From Arcticibacter pallidicorallinus (GTDB taxonomy: Bacteria; Bacteroidota; Bacteroidia; Sphingobacteriales; Sphingobacteriaceae): a DNA stretch of 64,000 nt. The stretch is from NCBI RefSeq assembly GCF_003002875.1, contig NZ_PVTH01000009.1, forward strand, positions 1-64,000. The letters run 5' to 3'. Shown here piece after piece: positions 62,978-64,000 of this stretch. Below the pieces are notes generated by a model. That model searched no databases and was not told where the DNA came from. It saw nothing but the letters and a program-made list of their open reading frames with translations. Each line of letters starts with the position of its first letter. The stretch's first letter is position 1. The position numbers were made by a program, and so were the translations under genes.

Positions 62978-63543
62978 GAAGTTGTTTTTAACCCAATCCA
63001 GCTCTTGAATTTTTTAAATGTATCGTTTGCGGTCTGGATGACAATGGCTTGTTCTTCTTGCCTGTCAACCTGCCGATCTATATTTGACTTGAATGCGTTC
63101 CACATTTCCTCTGTTTTTTCGCCATAACCGTCGAAGAATGACATGGATTCACCATCTCTCAGGTTGAGCTGTTTCGCGATCATTTTGCTGATGTAGAGTC
63201 CGCCTAGAGTAGAACCCTCCATGACGTATAAAGCGCCGATCGCCTGAAGCTTATCGTTCATTTCCGGAAGATATCGATCCGGTGTCAGTGCGGGTAGTGT
63301 CCCGCCGAGAGATAGAATGTCATTGGCAATGGCTTCTTTTTTTCTGCGCAGGTGGTGATCTGGAAGGTGCAGATCAGTTACGGCCTCCACCTTGGCTTCC
63401 AATCCACCAAAATAACTGTAAAATAGTTCGAGAATCCGGATGTAATCTCCTGAAGCGCGAATGTCTTTGATCATGGGGATCATCACCTTTTCAAGTGCCG
63501 CGTGCAGGTCTTTTGTTTCTTCTTTGAGCGTTATAGATAGCAT
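62974..63543 (-). CDS. bphO: Heme oxygenase (biliverdin-producing)
   Basis: From ATG 63543 the 189-residue protein is a heme oxygenase fold: the proximal ligand is His14 in TKDLHAALE, and the distal helix is in LYVMEGSTLGGLYI. It opens heme at the alpha-meso position to biliverdin, CO and iron, supplying the chromophore to the neighbouring phytochrome. I dropped 11 upstream residues (start at MLSITL). The two genes converge and overlap by 4 bases. Confidence 0.92.
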   Translation of the reverse strand: MLSITLKEETKDLHAALEKVMIPMIKDIRASGDYIRILELFYSYFGGLEAKVEAVTDLHLPDHHLRRKKEAIANDILSLGGTLPALTPDRYLPEMNDKLQAIGALYVMEGSTLGGLYISKMIAKQLNLRDGESMSFFDGYGEKTEEMWNAFKSNIDRQVDRQEEQAIVIQTANDTFKKFKSWIGLKTTS

Positions 63544-63642
63544 GGTACAAAGATAAAAATTGTCGGTTGGTATCAAGAAACAAACCTTATTGTTACTTTA
63601 ATAGACCTTATTAGCAGATTCTAAATCGTAAGTTTGACGCAG

Positions 63643-64000
63643 ATGATGAATTTATCACATAACAGGATTTGGAAGGGCATTTTTTTAATGCTCTTCGCGA
63701 TGTTCTCATTGTCTCCTTGTTCGGCAAAGCAAAGCGTTCTTCAAACGTTTGACTTAGAGTTTGGTAGAAACGCAAACAAGACTAAAGCGACCGGTAATAT
63801 GATCAACGGTTGCAGCATTGTAAAGCACTCACGTGGCAAGGCGTTGGTAAATCCATCTGTCATTAAATTATTGCCGCATCACCAATCAGATCATGACACC
63901 GTGGAGCGGTCCGAAAGTGCTGTTATAGGTATTTTAGTTAATAACAGTGTCGGCATCAAAACAGCGGGCAGACTACCCCAATATATTCTATTTAAGCGAT
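63643..64000 (+). CDS. Secreted hypothetical protein, N-terminal fragment
   Basis: An open frame runs from ATG 63643 to the window end (119 codons). The leader MMNLSHNRIWKGIFLMLFAM followed by a hydrophobic core and SPCSAKQ is a signal peptide, with cleavage likely near CSA. The mature part (VLQTFDLEFGRNANKTKATG) shows no motif I know. The divergent partner is the heme oxygenase gene. Confidence 0.6.
   Translation, partial: MMNLSHNRIWKGIFLMLFAMFSLSPCSAKQSVLQTFDLEFGRNANKTKATGNMINGCSIVKHSRGKALVNPSVIKLLPHHQSDHDTVERSESAVIGILVNNSVGIKTAGRLPQYILFKR

Noticed and set aside
1-64000. CRISPR array, restriction-modification or prophage genes
   Set aside because: No regularly spaced repeats, methylase motifs or phage structural genes were seen in the window.

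Overview
The window reads as chromosomal DNA of a Bacteroidota bacterium, most likely Sphingobacteriaceae (Pedobacter-like). The signs are SusC/SusD with FecR and an ECF sigma factor, DUF4249, DUF4142 and DUF2723 proteins, lipoprotein signals, few Shine-Dalgarno sequences, and promoters of the TTTG-N19-TAnnTTTG type. No rRNA, CRISPR array, phage or intact insertion sequence was seen. One tRNA (Ser-TGA) is present.

Layout. 1-2.0 kb: the start of a secreted protein, a Nudix hydrolase and an alpha/beta hydrolase. 2.06-11.6 kb: the most striking block, a sigma/FecR/SusC(STN)/SusD/cyanophycinase lipoprotein/isoaspartyl peptidase operon that converges on a second cyanophycinase gene. I read it as a self-regulated uptake and degradation locus for cyanophycin or similar beta-aspartyl peptides. 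11.7-21.6 kb: housekeeping and transport genes (DinB, Bcr-type MFS, PAS/GAF sensor without an ATPase domain, MATE, SIMPL, NYN-LOTUS, RluF-type pseudouridine synthase, YjbQ, MFS). 21.7-26.7 kb: an orphan DUF6266-like gene with a 22-bp tandem repeat at its end, then a PadR regulator coupled to a DUF2723 membrane glycosyltransferase that carries an extra N-terminal helical domain.

27.4-36.4 kb: a stress-flavoured region with two response regulators, an overlapping GT4/GH1-like pair, a universal stress protein, DUF763, a PRC-barrel protein, a 32-residue membrane peptide, a DUF4142 lipoprotein and an SDR. 36.4-44.7 kb: L-serine dehydratase with a repeat-bearing leader, two Gre-like proteins, DUF72, a secreted pectate lyase, a transglutaminase-like protein, DUF4202, and a YetF protein with a C-terminal zinc ribbon. 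44.8-49.6 kb: a TonB receptor with a DUF4249 lipoprotein, a small zinc-ribbon protein and an acetylxylan-esterase-like enzyme. 49.5-55.3 kb: small stress-type and hypothetical genes, SDR, MaoC, cupin, SRPBCC, and a HipA-like kinase overlapping a DUF3037 gene. 55.3-64 kb: PAS-GAF histidine kinase, KTSC, PfkB kinase, MscS channel, tRNA-Ser, a gene-poor stretch with possible decayed coding sequence, and a bacteriophytochrome facing its heme oxygenase.

Functionally the window is an accessory-rich segment. It combines surface nutrient capture (cyanophycin-like peptide, pectin, acetylated glycan, one unknown TonB substrate), dense signalling (two PAS kinases, a phytochrome, two response regulators, sigma/anti-sigma, PadR) and stress proteins. 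All product names rest on motif reading and recall of families, not on database searches.
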